From: Pithys albifrons albifrons | Taxonomy: Eukaryota > Chordata > Aves > Passeriformes > Thamnophilidae | NCBI RefSeq assembly: GCF_047495875.1 | Contig: NC_092466.1 | Coordinates: 16,178,561 to 16,242,560, forward strand | Direction: 5' to 3' | Length of the DNA: 64,000 nt | Shown: piece by piece, positions 49,641 through 61,659 of the stretch | Layout of the letters: every line of letters begins with the position of its first letter | Numbering within the stretch: the stretch's first letter is position 1 | The notes under the pieces: model-generated | Told to the model about the DNA's origin: nothing | What the model saw: the letters and a program-made list of their open reading frames with translations, nothing else | Database searches by the model: none | Translations under genes and position numbers: made by a program

Positions 49641-52152
49641 GAAATAAGAATAAAAGAGAGTCATGACAGATTTTATATCCCTGCAAACTGAAAGTATCCC
49701 TACCTCATAAGGAAATTATTACTGTTTGTGCTAGCACTGGAATACTGAGTATTCAGTGCCCTCAGTGCTTGTGTGATGGCCAACCCATAATCGTCTAATT
49801 CAAGGAAAGAGAATCTGTCTTCCCCATCACAGAAGAGAGTCCAGGCACCTGATTCCTGAGTATCACTTAAGGAGCAGGTTCCCTCAGTGTAAGAGTTCAC
49901 TGTACCAAAGTAAACTTTAAATTGTCTCTTGCCTCAGGGCGTGTTGTTATGAACAGCAGTTTTTTGTTCATCTTCGTCAGTGTACACTGTCCAGTCAATG
50001 TCTGTGGCATTAACAAGGTAGGGAACTTCACTATGCCCTAACAAAAATGTGATGTATTCAAATATGTAAAGGTTGTTTGTTGTTGTTGAAAAATATCCAA
50101 ATACTTTTATCATTACTATATGGGTATGAAATGATTTGGTTCAACTAATAGCTAAGCTATGAAAAAAAGGAAATGCAGCTTTCTTTCAAATAGCAAAACT
50201 GAGAAACATATTACAGGTTGAAAATGAAAGCAAAGCTGTCATTACCAAGGATTCCTGAGTGAAAAATGACAGGAAGTAATAAAATGTGCTTTGAAAAGTC
50301 TTGGAACTCTACCAAATTACCAAGGAGAGTAGTTATTCACAATTAATCAAACTAATAGGTTTTGGATTTCTACTGTTTTCCTTCTATGTGAGTTCATTGG
50401 GGTGTAAATAATAGTTGCATATACTATAGTTACATATTCTCAATGTTGCCAGCTGTAAAACTGAATTATTCATGGGAGATAACTTTTTTGATATGTCTTC
50501 TTATTCTGAAATGAAAAACTCAGGATTTAGAAGTGATTGTTTAATAGATACTCAGAAAAAATCTGATTGAAAAAAATGGTGATGTTTCATCTTCATAGTT
50601 TGGATTTTCTACCTGACCTATATTTTGCAACTTCACATTTTAGATTTCTGGTGCATGAATTTTCAGTAACTGCAGTCTTTGTGGACTACAATTTAATTCT
50701 TGAAGCAAGCACTCTTTTCTGTTCTTCGGCTCTTTATAAGGACTAAGATCCATTTTTTTAGCAAGTATTTGTAAAGAAAGACAATATGAGGGTAGATATA
50801 ACAAGAACAACAACAATGTATGTTTAACGCACTTTAAACATAATACTTTATTTTGAATTTTTCATTGTACAGTCTTGGTAAATAAAGCAAAAATGTAGGG
50901 CCCTTAGGATCGATATGCCAAAGCCTTGAGGTTTTATCTTAGAATCTTAACATCTGTGCCTTGCCCTGGCTTTCCCTGACAGTGTTTCCAGATAGTTTTC
51001 TGTATGATTGAAAGCAATATTCAGGGTGAATGAATGTCATGTTTGTAATTTGAGGGAACTACTTTTTCATAACTTTAAGGGGTACTGCCTTTTTAACTCA
51101 TGACCTGTGTCAAACCCTAAAAATACTAGAACCATTTAAAAAATAACAATTAAAATATTTTAAAATGAGAACCAAACTAAAACACAGACTCCTTTCCTTT
51201 GCCATGGAGTGCAGTCTTTAGAGGAATTGATAACCTGCTTGTATGCTTTTCACTTTAGAAACTAATTCCTTTTGGGAAACTATTTTCTCTCCTCTGAAAA
51301 CGTGGGATTGATTTGTTAGTGACAAAAGCTTGGTAACTGAAGAGATTCAGCAGAAAGGGGTTTGTGGTTTCCATGGATCTTCTGCGTAAATGCTTTTCGA
51401 TTTTAAATGTCCCTCTGGGTCTGTGACTGAATACTTCTCATAGACCAAGGAAATTTAGTAATCAAGATGATATTATTTTTATTTAGTATGTGTTTTCTTC
51501 ATGTCTTAAACAAGACTGTTTGTCCTCTCACTTTGCCTGAGGATACATCTTGCTGTAGCTGTGTGATTAGATTTTAGATACAGTTGAAAATAAACCCTAT
51601 TACCTAAATAGATGGAGGGTAGAAGTAAATTGTGATTAGCACATATTTGTAAATCCAGAGATGCAGAGCCTGAAACACTAAATGTTTAATTTTGAGGAAG
51701 TAGCACCTAAGCCTTAACTATATTTTGAAGATGAGGCATTTATTACCTTATTAGTAAAATTCTCAGAAAAACACTAGGAACACTTTAATACTTTAAACTT
51801 TTAATATTTAAAACCCAATAGAGATACCTCTATATCTGTACACAGTCTAAATATGTCTTGAGTAAGGTGCACGGGTGTCATTTAAGAATATGCATAGGAT
51901 ATGCTAAACAAATCTAGGTAGAGAGAAAAAAATTACTATTGTTTCATAAACATCATAAAAAAGCACTTCATAAGGACATACAAATGTATCAAATATGATT
52001 CTATTCAATATTATAATCTATATGTTATATGGTGGCCACAATGCGTGTACTTTTAAAGTCTTTCAGAGAGTAACAGTAACAACCCAGTTATTGCTGTGTG
52101 ACAGAAACCAGCTGATGCATTCAGCAGTTCTACATACCATTTTGTCTGAAGC

Positions 52153-52167
52153 TACTTTTCATTTTCA
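52153..52167. repeat. Target-site duplication, left copy, of the 5S-derived SINE
   Basis: TACTTTTCATTTTCA directly precedes the SINE and is repeated without mismatch at 52483-52497. The first two bases of the right copy could belong to the TAC-rich tail, so the true duplication is 13 to 15 bp. Confidence 0.9.
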
Positions 52168-52284
52168 GGGCAGTTCAATGCCACCCTGACGCCCAATCCT
52201 GTCAGATCTTGGAAACCAAGGAGGGTCAGCCCCAGTCAGTACTTGGATGGGAGACCTCCTGGGAATACCGGGGGCTGCAGGTTC
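52168..52284 (+). pseudogene. 5S rRNA-like head of the SINE
   Basis: This is the 5S-derived part of the SINE and not a real 5S gene: it is embedded in a retroposon flanked by duplications and lacks a terminator-T run at its 3' end. Alignment to vertebrate 5S rRNA runs from near its 5' end to the GGTGCTGTAGGC 3' end (here GGGGCTGCAGGT) with scattered substitutions and small deletions near 52190. Confidence 0.9.
52213..52277 (+). promoter_or_regulatory. Internal type 1 RNA polymerase III promoter of the SINE
   Basis: The three 5S control elements are visible: A-box region about 52213-52228 (AAACCAAGGAGGGTCA), intermediate element about 52244-52254 (TGGATGGGAGA), and C-box about 52259-52277 (CTGGGAATACCGGGGGCTG). 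The spacing matches 5S genes, so the head could still bind TFIIIA. Confidence 0.7.
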
Positions 52285-52448
52285 TAGTCCCGAGGACTTC
52301 ACTGTCACTGTCCAAGCTCGCTCAGCTGTGGCAGATGAACCTTAGGAGTAAAAGGGTGGGACCCGTTCTACGCATGCTGTGCCTCACCTGAAACATCCAC
52401 TGCGCAGGCTGGTAGGGCACACCTGTGAGGGGAGGGGCCTTCCCAAAT

Positions 52449-52462
52449 CTTCGTTCGCGAAG
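52449..52462 (+). other. 3'-terminal hairpin of the SINE (CTTCG/TTCG/CGAAG)
   Basis: A 5-bp perfect stem closed on a TTCG loop lies 20 bp before the right duplication. A conserved structured 3' end is what a LINE reverse transcriptase would recognise; this role is inferred. Confidence 0.7.
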
Positions 52463-52482
52463 CCTCACCATATACATACATA

Positions 52483-52497
52483 TACTTTTCATTTTCA
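52483..52497. repeat. Target-site duplication, right copy, of the 5S-derived SINE
   Basis: TACTTTTCATTTTCA, identical to the left copy at 52153-52167, and followed by unrelated intron sequence. Confidence 0.9.
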
Positions 52498-55400
52498 TTG
52501 AAGAAAGGCTTTTTTTTCTTTTCTCAGAAATGGCAGATTTCGTGGGGTAACATTAAATTTCCCAAGCAGATTACTTTAATGGCCTGTATCAATGAAACAG
52601 GCTGTATTAGATGCATGGTGTGTTTTAGAGCCAGCTGAAAAGATAAAACTGCTTTTTACCTTGTCGGACCTCTGTTTTCTCACTACTGTCTTCTCTCTGT
52701 ATGTAGTAACACTAGCATTCATCATTCAGAATCAGTAAACTAAAGTAAAAACTGGGGTATTAGTGTAGAAAAGCAGGAAATTTTTAATAACAGTGAATTT
52801 AATATTCCTGTTCGTTATTTTTTCAACCATTAAAGTTCAGTTTTTCACATTTTGCTTATAATTATTTGTAATGGAAAAACGTAAATTTATTCTTATTTAT
52901 ATTTTTATCTCCTTAAAGAAATAGTTTGTTTAAGGATGAGACTGTTGTTGAGACTTTTCCTATCTAGTAACTTGGCTAGTCAGTCTGAGATGAATAGAGA
53001 TCACTACACTTCTGTAAGCACAAGACTAGATGGGCAGGTGAATAACAAAGAAAAATATCTCAACATAAGAAAAGGCTGAATTTACAGAGAGATGACATAA
53101 CTGTGGGGAAAATCTCAAAGGGACCTTGTAAGCTTTTGGACACCAAAGACAATCATAAGACAAAAACAGTAGGAAATCACATTTCAGTTTTTCTTGTTCC
53201 CACATAGAAGTTCAGTATAGAAGGCTGAGATTCTTTATCACCTGCCCTCTCAAACAGAGGTTTAATTTTGCATCAAAGATACAAGACTTGCAAAAAATGT
53301 GCAAATTTAAAATGTAGTTTTTGTGGAAATGCACATCTTTGAGGTATTTCTTGTGTTTTTCACTTCTAAACAATTTCAGCTCCCTGTGGCACTGTGGGCA
53401 AAGATCTTGCCCTTCATGTAAGATCATTGATTTATGTAAGAGAAAAAGGGTTAGAATACATGAACTTATAAGACAGAGGTAGCGTGATCGCTCTCAACAT
53501 GGTTCCCAGGAGTTCCTGTATTCTCTTTTCATTTGCACACATCTGTCTTAAATGTTCAGCTGAGCAAATCTAAGACCAAGCCACCAAGTCTACCAGTAAT
53601 GTCCCTATTGTCTTACATTGACTGCTTCGTCATTAATATCTTCTGAATCATTTTCTGTGTGTACAGTGAAAGAGTTTAACAGAAAATGAAACTAAGGGCA
53701 TTACTCATAGATTACCTGTGAATCTCATGCAATTGAAATTATTTAGCTCTAACTTGGCAATATAAATCATAATAAAAATTAAGTCTTCATAAAATCTTTT
53801 TTGAATACAACAAATATACTTCATACCTAAACCCCAAAGTACACCAAGTAGTGAATAAATAACCTCTGAATCAACTCTCCAGAGGTTCTTCAGTGAAAGC
53901 TGAAAATACTGTATTTTCAGGTGATGCAAAAATTGGAAACTAAGGACCTGAATGGTCTGTTTAAAATTTTAATACATTACTGCAGAAGAAGAAACAGTCT
54001 TCTTGACAAAAAATGTTGCCTACAAAGCAAGTAAGTGTCAAACTCAACAATGCATGAAACACAGGGGGATTCAGGTAGTTGTGTTGGTGACTGCCATAAT
54101 AAAATGTGAGATTGACATAAATTCCTTTTTAAAAATATGATTTAAAAAAATCAGTCATGGGAGAACCACCTGTCAGTGACTTTCACAATCAAACCAAATT
54201 AAAATATATGTCCTTCTGCTAGTGATTTCATTTGCTTCCTTTGGCGGTCTTAATGAAATATTACCTCAAGTAAAACCAAAGAAATCCATATTTCTATTTA
54301 AGATTCAAGGTGGTTCTACTGACAGTCATAAAACATTGATATTAATATAATGTGAACTGCATGTTAAATATGTGACAGTATAAGGGTACAGCACTTATTA
54401 TCACTCTTTTTGCATTTTTTACTTTTCATTTCACTTTCATATTATATAAAATGCCATTGTAAAATATAGAGTCTTATCAAAATTTCTTGTCGAGGGTTGA
54501 TAGTTAATGGTTCTTTTCTCCCCTTTGAAAGGCAGAAGGACATCCTCACGGTTATTGACTTTCTAAAGGTGTGCTGCACTCCTCAGTGAAGCAGTTGTGT
54601 TTGATTCAGTAGGCTGGAACTGCAAAATAATTTCAGCGAACAGCTCTCCTCCAGAGGAGTCAAATGCCTGGGGAAAAAATGAGGTAGCAATGAATAGCTC
54701 CAAACAAGAGTGTCAGTCATTTTACTACTAGAAATTAACTGTGAAAACAGAATTGAAATGTCTATTGTGTTCCCTAGGGATAAAATAATTGTGCAAATAG
54801 AAAATACTCAAAGCATGAGTTTTATTTCTCCCCCTATTACTTCTTTCTAAGCATTAACATAAGGTTTACTCTCTCTCTGAGCTTCTTGCTCTTTTTAAAC
54901 CTTTTCAATTATAGATTCTTTAAGAACTAGTAATAAATTTATTTTCTCACTCATCGACATGGTGCTTAATATGTTAGTTCTTTCCTTCAGAAGTGCATTC
55001 AGCATGGATACCTTCTTACTCTGACTTATGTTATTTATTCATTAAACTAAGCAGAAAGAGAAGTCAATAGAGCTAAAGTACAGCGTGGAATACACTGTAA
55101 GAATCATCTTTATCTTTGATTTCCAACAGTGCCCACGGCATTCTCCAGTACAATAGAAAAAAAGTCAAGGTGTCACTTGCTTCTTAGATACAATATCTCT
55201 TCAAGTTAGTCTAGCTCATGAAGAGACAATACAGTTATCTCTGTGTAAATGAATCTCTTTTGTCTTCCTTCTAAATTTTATCTAAACATTTTTTGAGTGC
55301 TTCAATTCTTTTCTTGTCTTTCTGTTATATGCATTTTTTTATTTCTGTCCTCCCTTCTGACTCAGACTGTCTTGCATGGTCATGGTAAAGTGATATTATC

Positions 55401-56763
55401 AGCCTGTAAATTACCTTTCATCTGCAAAATACCAGAGAAGATGTAACGGCCACTCAAGCCTTAAAGGGTGTTCACCAAGGAAGTTGAATAGAAATAGCTC
55501 TAGCACAGCTTCTTGTCTTCCTCCATGAGCAGGGCCTAAACTCTCCCAGTACCCAACTGGCAGTGCCTGAGACATCATCTGTCATGGATGGAAAGGCAGA
55601 GAAAATCAGGGTGAATATTTAGTGCAGTGGGCTCACTTGAGAGAACCATGTGTCTGTGAAGCCATTTGGTAGGTGAGGTTTTAGCTCTTCTGACACTGTC
55701 TAACATTCTTCCACTTTATTGCCCAGGTTCCCATGTTATGAGTCTTTAAGGGCAGATGAAGAGTATTTAAACTTCTTTCTCATATCCGATTTTAATAAAA
55801 AATCAGAAACTCATTTTGTCAAATAGAGACCTGGACATCAAGAGTTGAGCAAACAAATCTTCAGAGAGTTTTCTCAATTTTTTATTTTATTCATCTTTCT
55901 GTGGTTTAGTGTCTGCCTTTAAATGGAAAAGACTATACATATTGTCACAAGGACATTATGAAGATCAATTAATTAATGTTTGCAAAGCTTTTAAGTTGCA
56001 ATAAGATCTAAAAAGAATATATATTAAAAAAACCCTGTCCAGTGACCTTTGTTCCCTGTGTGCTGAAAAAGTGAAATGTCTTACAGAAAAAAAGAATATT
56101 GCCACATGAAAGGTGCTAGATATGGTTTTCACACAACACTTAATTCTGCTATTATTTAACTTTTAAAGTTTGACTTGCAAAATTAAAGTTTATTTTAGCA
56201 TTATTAGATTGTTTTGGGGGGTTTGGGGGTATTTGTAGATATATTCAAGATTATCTTGGTATAGGATTCAAAATTATGTAGATTTTTTCCTTAAAGGAAA
56301 AGTATATTTTCACAATTCCATCATTTCTACAAATCCTTATATTTATTTTATCAACATTCCCAGGAAAAAGTATCACGAAATGATGCAATACCTGAAAACT
56401 TCAGGAAGAATAATGTGAAAATCATTCTCATAAATGCAGTTTTCTACAGAGCAGCTCCTTATCTGTCTGCCTGCCTCCCGGGTACTTGAACTGTGGCATC
56501 TGGTTAGCTCAGAAGTTAATGACAATTTTCTGTCTGGATTATTTTCACAAAGATGTTAAAATCAAATCTCAGCTTAAGGAAAAACAAAGGGGAAAGTAAT
56601 CTTCTGTGACTCCTCTTTTATTTTCATATTTATTTTGCAAGTGGCTAGTCGGTTGACTTCTCTTCCTATATGAACTGTGCCCTAGACATGAGCACAGATA
56701 AATTGATAAATCTTTTTTGTTTTGTACTAGGGGACAGAAAAAAAGAATGCTTCACTGGTATCT

Positions 56764-56780
56764 TTATATATATATATATC
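56764..56780. repeat. (TA)n microsatellite
   Basis: About eight TA units. It is simple sequence. Confidence 0.85.
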
Positions 56781-57529
56781 TAACATGCACCTTCCTAGAT
56801 TTGTGCATGCAGAGAGGAATACAGTTAAATATACATACACATTAATCAAGTAATTTCTGCAATAAAGACTATTTGAAGCTTTTAAATCACTTCTTGATAC
56901 ATTACCATTTTGCCAGCCTCTGCATTAAAAAAAAACCTTATAGTCAGTCTTGCATTACCCCCTGAAAGCCAATTTTTTCTTTTTGGAAAAATTCAAATCA
57001 ACATTCCTAATCTGGAAATAGTTTGGGGCTAGAGAATAGTCAGAGAGTCAAGCAAGAAATTCATCACTGGGTAGAACTCTCCTTTTACTTGCTGACTTAC
57101 TGAGTAACATTTATGAAAATAAACTTAGCAGAATATAGTGTATGTTAAGTTATCAGAATGGATGCTTCCTGCAGGCTATTGCAGTCATTCTTGCTGACAT
57201 TATCCTGTTTCTCTCAGATTGGTTATGTAGCTCCCAGTATTTTGTGGTAGAGGTTGCCTTACAAGAGGAGTTCTTGCCGAAAGGAAGATGGAAAACAGTA
57301 AGCCATGATGTCAACAGGGGGACGCGACCCCAGGCAGCGTCTGCTGCTCTGTTGGGGGAGTTGTGTTTATGTCAGTACATATAATAAAAAATGTTGTATT
57401 TACTGGTCTCAGGCAGCAGTGACAGAAACTTAGGGGCTGCCTTTAATGTTCAATGAGTATGATTCCTCCACCACAAATTACTGCCCATCATTTGCACACG
57501 TCTGCAGAGCCTGGTTTTGAGGCCATAAG

Positions 57530-57705
57530 CATTGCCTGCGCTGCAGCCGAGAGGTGTGAGTGCAGCATGCTGAGGCCTACCAGGCTAGCTTTAATCTAAT
57601 TAGCTGGGATGACAATATTAGTGAAGATATGGTAGAATGAGCTCCAGTAAATAAATGTATGCTGATGTGAAAGCCTGTTGGGAATCATCCCTGGGTGGCC
57701 AGCAA
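57530..57705. mobile_element. Probable ancient amniote dispersed repeat, likely DNA-transposon derived
   Basis: The segment contains CCTGCGCTGCAGCCGAGAGGTGTGA-like sequence (quoted in parts: CCTGCGCTGCAGC, GAGAGGTGTGAG), then AGGCTAGCTTTAATCTAATT, AGTGAAGATATGGTAGAATG and GAGCTCCAGTAAATAAATG. This order resembles an old interspersed repeat family that I recall from turtle, crocodile and bird genomes (GCTGGGAGGTGTGATT ... CTAGCTTTAATCTAGC ... GCAGTGAAG ... GGCTCCAG). I believe it to be a non-autonomous DNA transposon, but I cannot name the family or place its ends. Confidence 0.4.
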
Positions 57706-60176
57706 CAACAATGTACAAATTTTAGAACCTCTGTCCAAGGGCTATTCAAGCAACAGCTTGGCAGTTGTTTCAAAGCCCCAAATCATCCCACAGACAGTTT
57801 ATAGTTTTTCCTGTAAAACAATTTTAAAACATTATATAAATTAACCACTTGTCAAGATGATATTTTAGCTGGACATAAAGTTTTAATTTTCTCTCTGGGG
57901 TTTTCCAGTCTGTAAAGGTTCACATGCACAACTTCCATGCCCACAGCCACTCCCTCTGCGTTGGCAGCTCCATCGTAGCAGTCACGTCTGTCAGAGCAAC
58001 GTTCCTCTGTCTTCTCACTGCTGCCTACAGGGTTCCAGTACTAGTACCCTGAGTATTGTCGTTTGCGTTCTTGAATGGTAAGAGTAGCACAAGCAGATTA
58101 AATTGGCTCAAGTTACTGCATGTTCTTTTGTGAAGGGGAGACAGCCCACTGGTGGAATGAGAAATACTAGAAAACTACTCAGAAGCAGATAAGATAATTG
58201 GAAGACAAAAGCTGGTTATTGAACCAAAGGATGTAGACCTTTAGAGCTTTAAAACTGAAAGGTAGTCATGAGAGGAATTAGTAAATAAAAGTTAGGGCAA
58301 ACAGTGTAGGAAAAGGATTTGTCATTGCTTTCAAATTAAGAAAATGTACTTGGGGCGAAGTTGGTTGAAAAACCTGTACCTACTCAGTCTACAAGGTTCA
58401 TTCCTCTAGTACTGCTTTATTATATTGTTCTGTGAATGAGCATTACTGGACAGGAGCATTGCCCGGTATTTTTGCTCTTGGATGGCTAAAAGATACCAAC
58501 AGGTGTCTGCAGCAGCAAAAGCAGCAGAACCCAGCATCTCTGCAGTTAAAACCCTTACAGCTGAACCACAGCTGAACTGGGCTGGAAAATCTACTCTGTG
58601 TACATGCCCAGGCTAGGCTGTATAAAATACCAGTGGATGCTAGTTTTAGGACTGCATGGGGAATAGCAAGCATGGGCTCCTCCTCCACAAGTCAGGCTTT
58701 GTAGGGAGGAGTCAGTCACTGGCAAGACTTAGTGAATACTGGGAGGGCACTAACCTAATCAGGGGATCCTTCAGATAAGATTATATTCTTCTTGCTCCTG
58801 CTTGCACTCACAGAGAGCCAATTGTGTTTCTTGGGCTTGGAGATAAAACCTGGATGCCATGATCTGCCCAGACCCTTCATTTCCACTACGAGAGAGGTGC
58901 CCTATGTTTAAACATAGCATGGGAGTTAAGGATTTTCCTTGTGGTCTTGAACACTTAATTTCTCCTTGTTTTCTCATCTGTACAACAGGGATAATAATGT
59001 TTATTGAACACACGGGGCTGTAAGGCTATATTAATTAATGTTATAAACCCTTTTGATTCTCTTTGAGAAAAGGTTTTCTAGAAGTATGAAGCATAGCTAT
59101 TTGTCATCTTCATTTTTGTTACTTTTTATTCATGCACTATCAGTTTTACTGCAGCTTTTTTCTTCAGAATGATTTGTCCTAGTCATCTCATCTGTGTAAA
59201 AAAGAAATTGATAACAACCAGTGACTGCATAGAAAGTAAAGTTTGGAAAGACTGGTCTAAATTTAGTACTTTTCAGTGTATTGCCTCGTAACTAGCATGT
59301 ATATGGAACTTCTCGATCACTATTTCTTGTCCTTGGTGACTTTCCAGTATGGTCTTTTCTTCCTTATATACTGTTTAAGGTATCCACAAGGTCACAAAAA
59401 CAGACAAGAGTATGCATTTCTGTTCTTACAATTTAACTTTCTTATCTTTGATTGTATTTTCTGTTTGGTCTGTTTTAATCCCATTCGTCTCGTGATGGCT
59501 TTTCTTCTATTTGACAGCTTTTTTTTTTCCCTTTACCCTTCAAGAATCCTGAATCCACCAATGAAGAATTGCTTGTATATACTGTCATCTTTATTTCCTA
59601 TTTTACTTTTTTTTTCCCCCCAACAAGACAGAGCAGGCAGTGTGCTGTGCTGGATATCAGTACAGTGCACCTCAGGTACACTGAAACCATTTGACTTCAT
59701 CTTCTATCATTTCTGGACTGAATTTTCATGCCCTTAGCATTGAGCAATGACAGGAATTTGGCTAGATTTTTCCACATTTCTGAAGCACTGTGTAGCTAAG
59801 TGTTTCTAGAGCATCTGATGTTACTTGTGTTCAGCAGCCTGCTGGAAGTGTGAGATATGAAGTAGATTGTCTAATACCCAAATACTGGCTTGTCTGAGAC
59901 TTTAGATAAGGATTGATTTAAATGTATCCAATCTGTAAAAAGTGATGGCACTGCAAAAAATTAAATTACAGGTTGCATTGTAGGTAAATTCTATGGTGTA
60001 ATCACTTCAGATGAGTTTGAAGTGCAGTTTCCTATACTTGCTTCTGTATTTCTATTTTTCTGCTCCTTACTATTTCTTAGATAAATTGGGATTAACTTTT
60101 CTATGCCTCATTGCTTTACCCTAGTAATTTCCTGAATTTCAGAAATGCCATTGAACGTGTCTTTGTTAAAAATAAT

Positions 60177-60200
60177 AATAAGCTATTTAACTAGCTTATT
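60177..60200. repeat. Perfect 9-bp inverted repeat with 6-nt loop
   Basis: AATAAGCTA, TTTAAC, TAGCTTATT. It is a short AT-rich palindrome in the intron with no evident role. Confidence 0.8.
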
Positions 60201-61563
60201 CAACATGCTCAAGTCAAAAGATATGTACAACCATTAAACTGTAGCGACTGAATGGATTTTGAAGGAAGGCAGCTTGTTCATTGGAATTTTTTGAGCTCTA
60301 CAGAATAAGTCAAGTTGAACAAAAACTATATATACTCAGTCACTTTGAATTTATAAAATCTGAAAGGTTTTTCTCTGGTCTGTTTACAACTTAGAGCATT
60401 AGGACAAAGAAGAACTGTAAATGTTAACATGAACATTTCTGAGCCCTGACCCCTAATTCTGCTTCAGAAGGAGGTGGGAAAAGAGGCTAAATTCTTGTTT
60501 ATTTAATCCTACTATTACTCTGTGTAAAAATCCTACATTGCAATCATGATGAAATTTCCCAACATTCATCACACATTGTGGAAACCTAGTGGTCAGATTC
60601 TGATTCAGAAGGTGTCCCACACGTTATCAGGTTCCTCTCAGTCCTGGTGGACAGCATAATAGCTGTGACTGGCAAGTGTCTGTTCCTCTGCATAGTATTT
60701 TCCAAACCAAAGAAGTGGCTTGCAAAGAAGCTAATTTTGTCTGCCAAGAGAGGAGTGTTGGTCAAATCAGGAAATGAGTCAGGATCTTCAGAGAAACAGC
60801 TGAGCTTCTAGGAGCGGTGGAACATTTTCCCTATTGCCACTGGGCAGAATTGCTTCCTACTGCAGTACTGGGGGCTGATGCTCTCCACCTCAGAGACCTC
60901 AGCGGTGGACGCGCTGTGCTCCATGCATAATTCTGTGTTTTGCTTATATAAATGGAAAATGTGATGATGATTTATTTTTCTGAATTTGGATATAGGCATG
61001 CAGGATGCCAACTTCTGTGAGACATCCCCTGGGACTTTAATGTAGCCTGATGATCATACATTGCAATGACCACTGCTTCCAGGTAGTTCAGTGGCATTTA
61101 ACAAGTTAAAGCAGTGTGAAACTGTGTGCTTTCTGTCTTACAATGCAAGTCTTTATAGAAAGAATAACACTTTTTTGGATATTCATGAGATCTTGCTGAA
61201 GTCTTAGAAGCTTTCACATTTTAATGCATTTGCAAGGCTGGGTGTTGAAAGAGTAAAGAAAGGTGTGGTATATGCAAAGGACATTTCTGCAATAGTAACT
61301 ACCTTTACTAAAGTTGCAAGTCAAGAGTTTGTTAAAAGTGAGTCCATATAAATATTATCTATTAAGCTTTCTGCTCTTTGCTTCATAAAGTTCAGTGCTT
61401 ATTGTGATAATATTTTATTCTTCACTTTTCTGGTTTTAGGAGCATGTTTAATGTTTCAGTAATATTTTATTCTCAAAATTCATGAAGAAGGTACAATTAT
61501 TTAAAAAGCAGTATTTGACTACAAGTCAGGCAAATTAAAATATCCATCATTATCTCTCAACAG

Positions 61564-61659
61564 ATTTTACCTGATTAGTGGTGGAGTTCCTTTCATTATA
61601 TGTGGGATTACAGCAGCAACCAATATCAATAATTACGGGATTGAAGGCAATGCACCATA
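61564..61659 (+). CDS. ADGRA1: ADGRA1 exon: TM4 and start of extracellular loop 2
   Basis: The first base completes an Arg codon; 31 codons follow, then two bases (TA) of a probable Tyr codon. The acceptor is TCTCTCAACAG and the donor is CCATA|GTAAGT, ending in phase 2. The peptide [20 protein letters not shown] is TM4 of ADGRA1, followed by [11 protein letters not shown] leading into extracellular loop 2. Reading through without splicing gives an immediate TAG, but the GTAAGT donor overlaps it, so the stop is removed by splicing. In the family the next residues are Y-C-W, which fits the split codon. The rest of the receptor (TM5 to TM7, long cytoplasmic tail) lies past the window. Confidence 0.94.

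Larger units (their letters stand above)
52168..52482 (+). mobile_element. 5S rRNA-derived SINE (SINE3 type), full length, 315 bp
   Basis: The first ~117 bp correspond to nearly a complete 5S rRNA: CCACCCTGACGCCC, GTCAGATCTTGGAAACCAAG, GAGGGTCAG, TACTTGGATGGGAGACC and TGGGAATACCGGGGGCTGC. A body of about 165 bp without rRNA similarity follows. The 3' end carries a perfect hairpin, CTTCG-TTCG-CGAAG at 52449-52462, then GCCTCACC and a short ATATACATACATATAC tail. Perfect 15-bp flanking duplications prove insertion by target-primed reverse transcription. The intact duplications and well-kept 5S head suggest a fairly recent insertion. The short tandem tail, not poly(A), fits mobilisation by an RTE-type LINE; in birds the known candidate is AviRTE. 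The exact SINE family name cannot be given from sequence alone. Confidence 0.9.
36047..61563 (+). other. ADGRA1 intron (25.5 kb, phase 2) between TM3 and TM4
   Basis: This is the largest intron in the window, running from GTATGG to TCTCAACAG. It hosts the solo LTR, the 5S-rRNA-derived SINE, degraded CR1 copies at about 45.1 kb and 49.1 kb, CAAA and A-rich tracts, AT microsatellites and an old dispersed repeat at 57.5 kb. No nested gene was supported; the longest frame (59276-59737) is a T-rich chance frame. Confidence 0.85.

Noticed and set aside
52168..52284. A true 5S rRNA gene
   Set aside because: It is the head of a retroposed SINE with flanking duplications, substitutions and no T-run terminator.
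52209..52391. 60-codon open frame
   Set aside because: It is a translation of the 5S-derived SINE and not a gene.
59276..59737. 153-codon + strand open frame, hydrophobic
   Set aside because: It lies in T-rich intron DNA, which gives Phe/Leu-rich chance frames. No family motif, no splice context and no promoter signal were seen.
17819..61659. Assignment to ADGRA3 (GPR125) or ADGRA2 (GPR124)
   Set aside because: The GAIN/GPS exons also resemble ADGRA3, but the TM1, TM2, loop 1 and TM4 segments fit remembered ADGRA1 much better ([33 protein letters not shown]).
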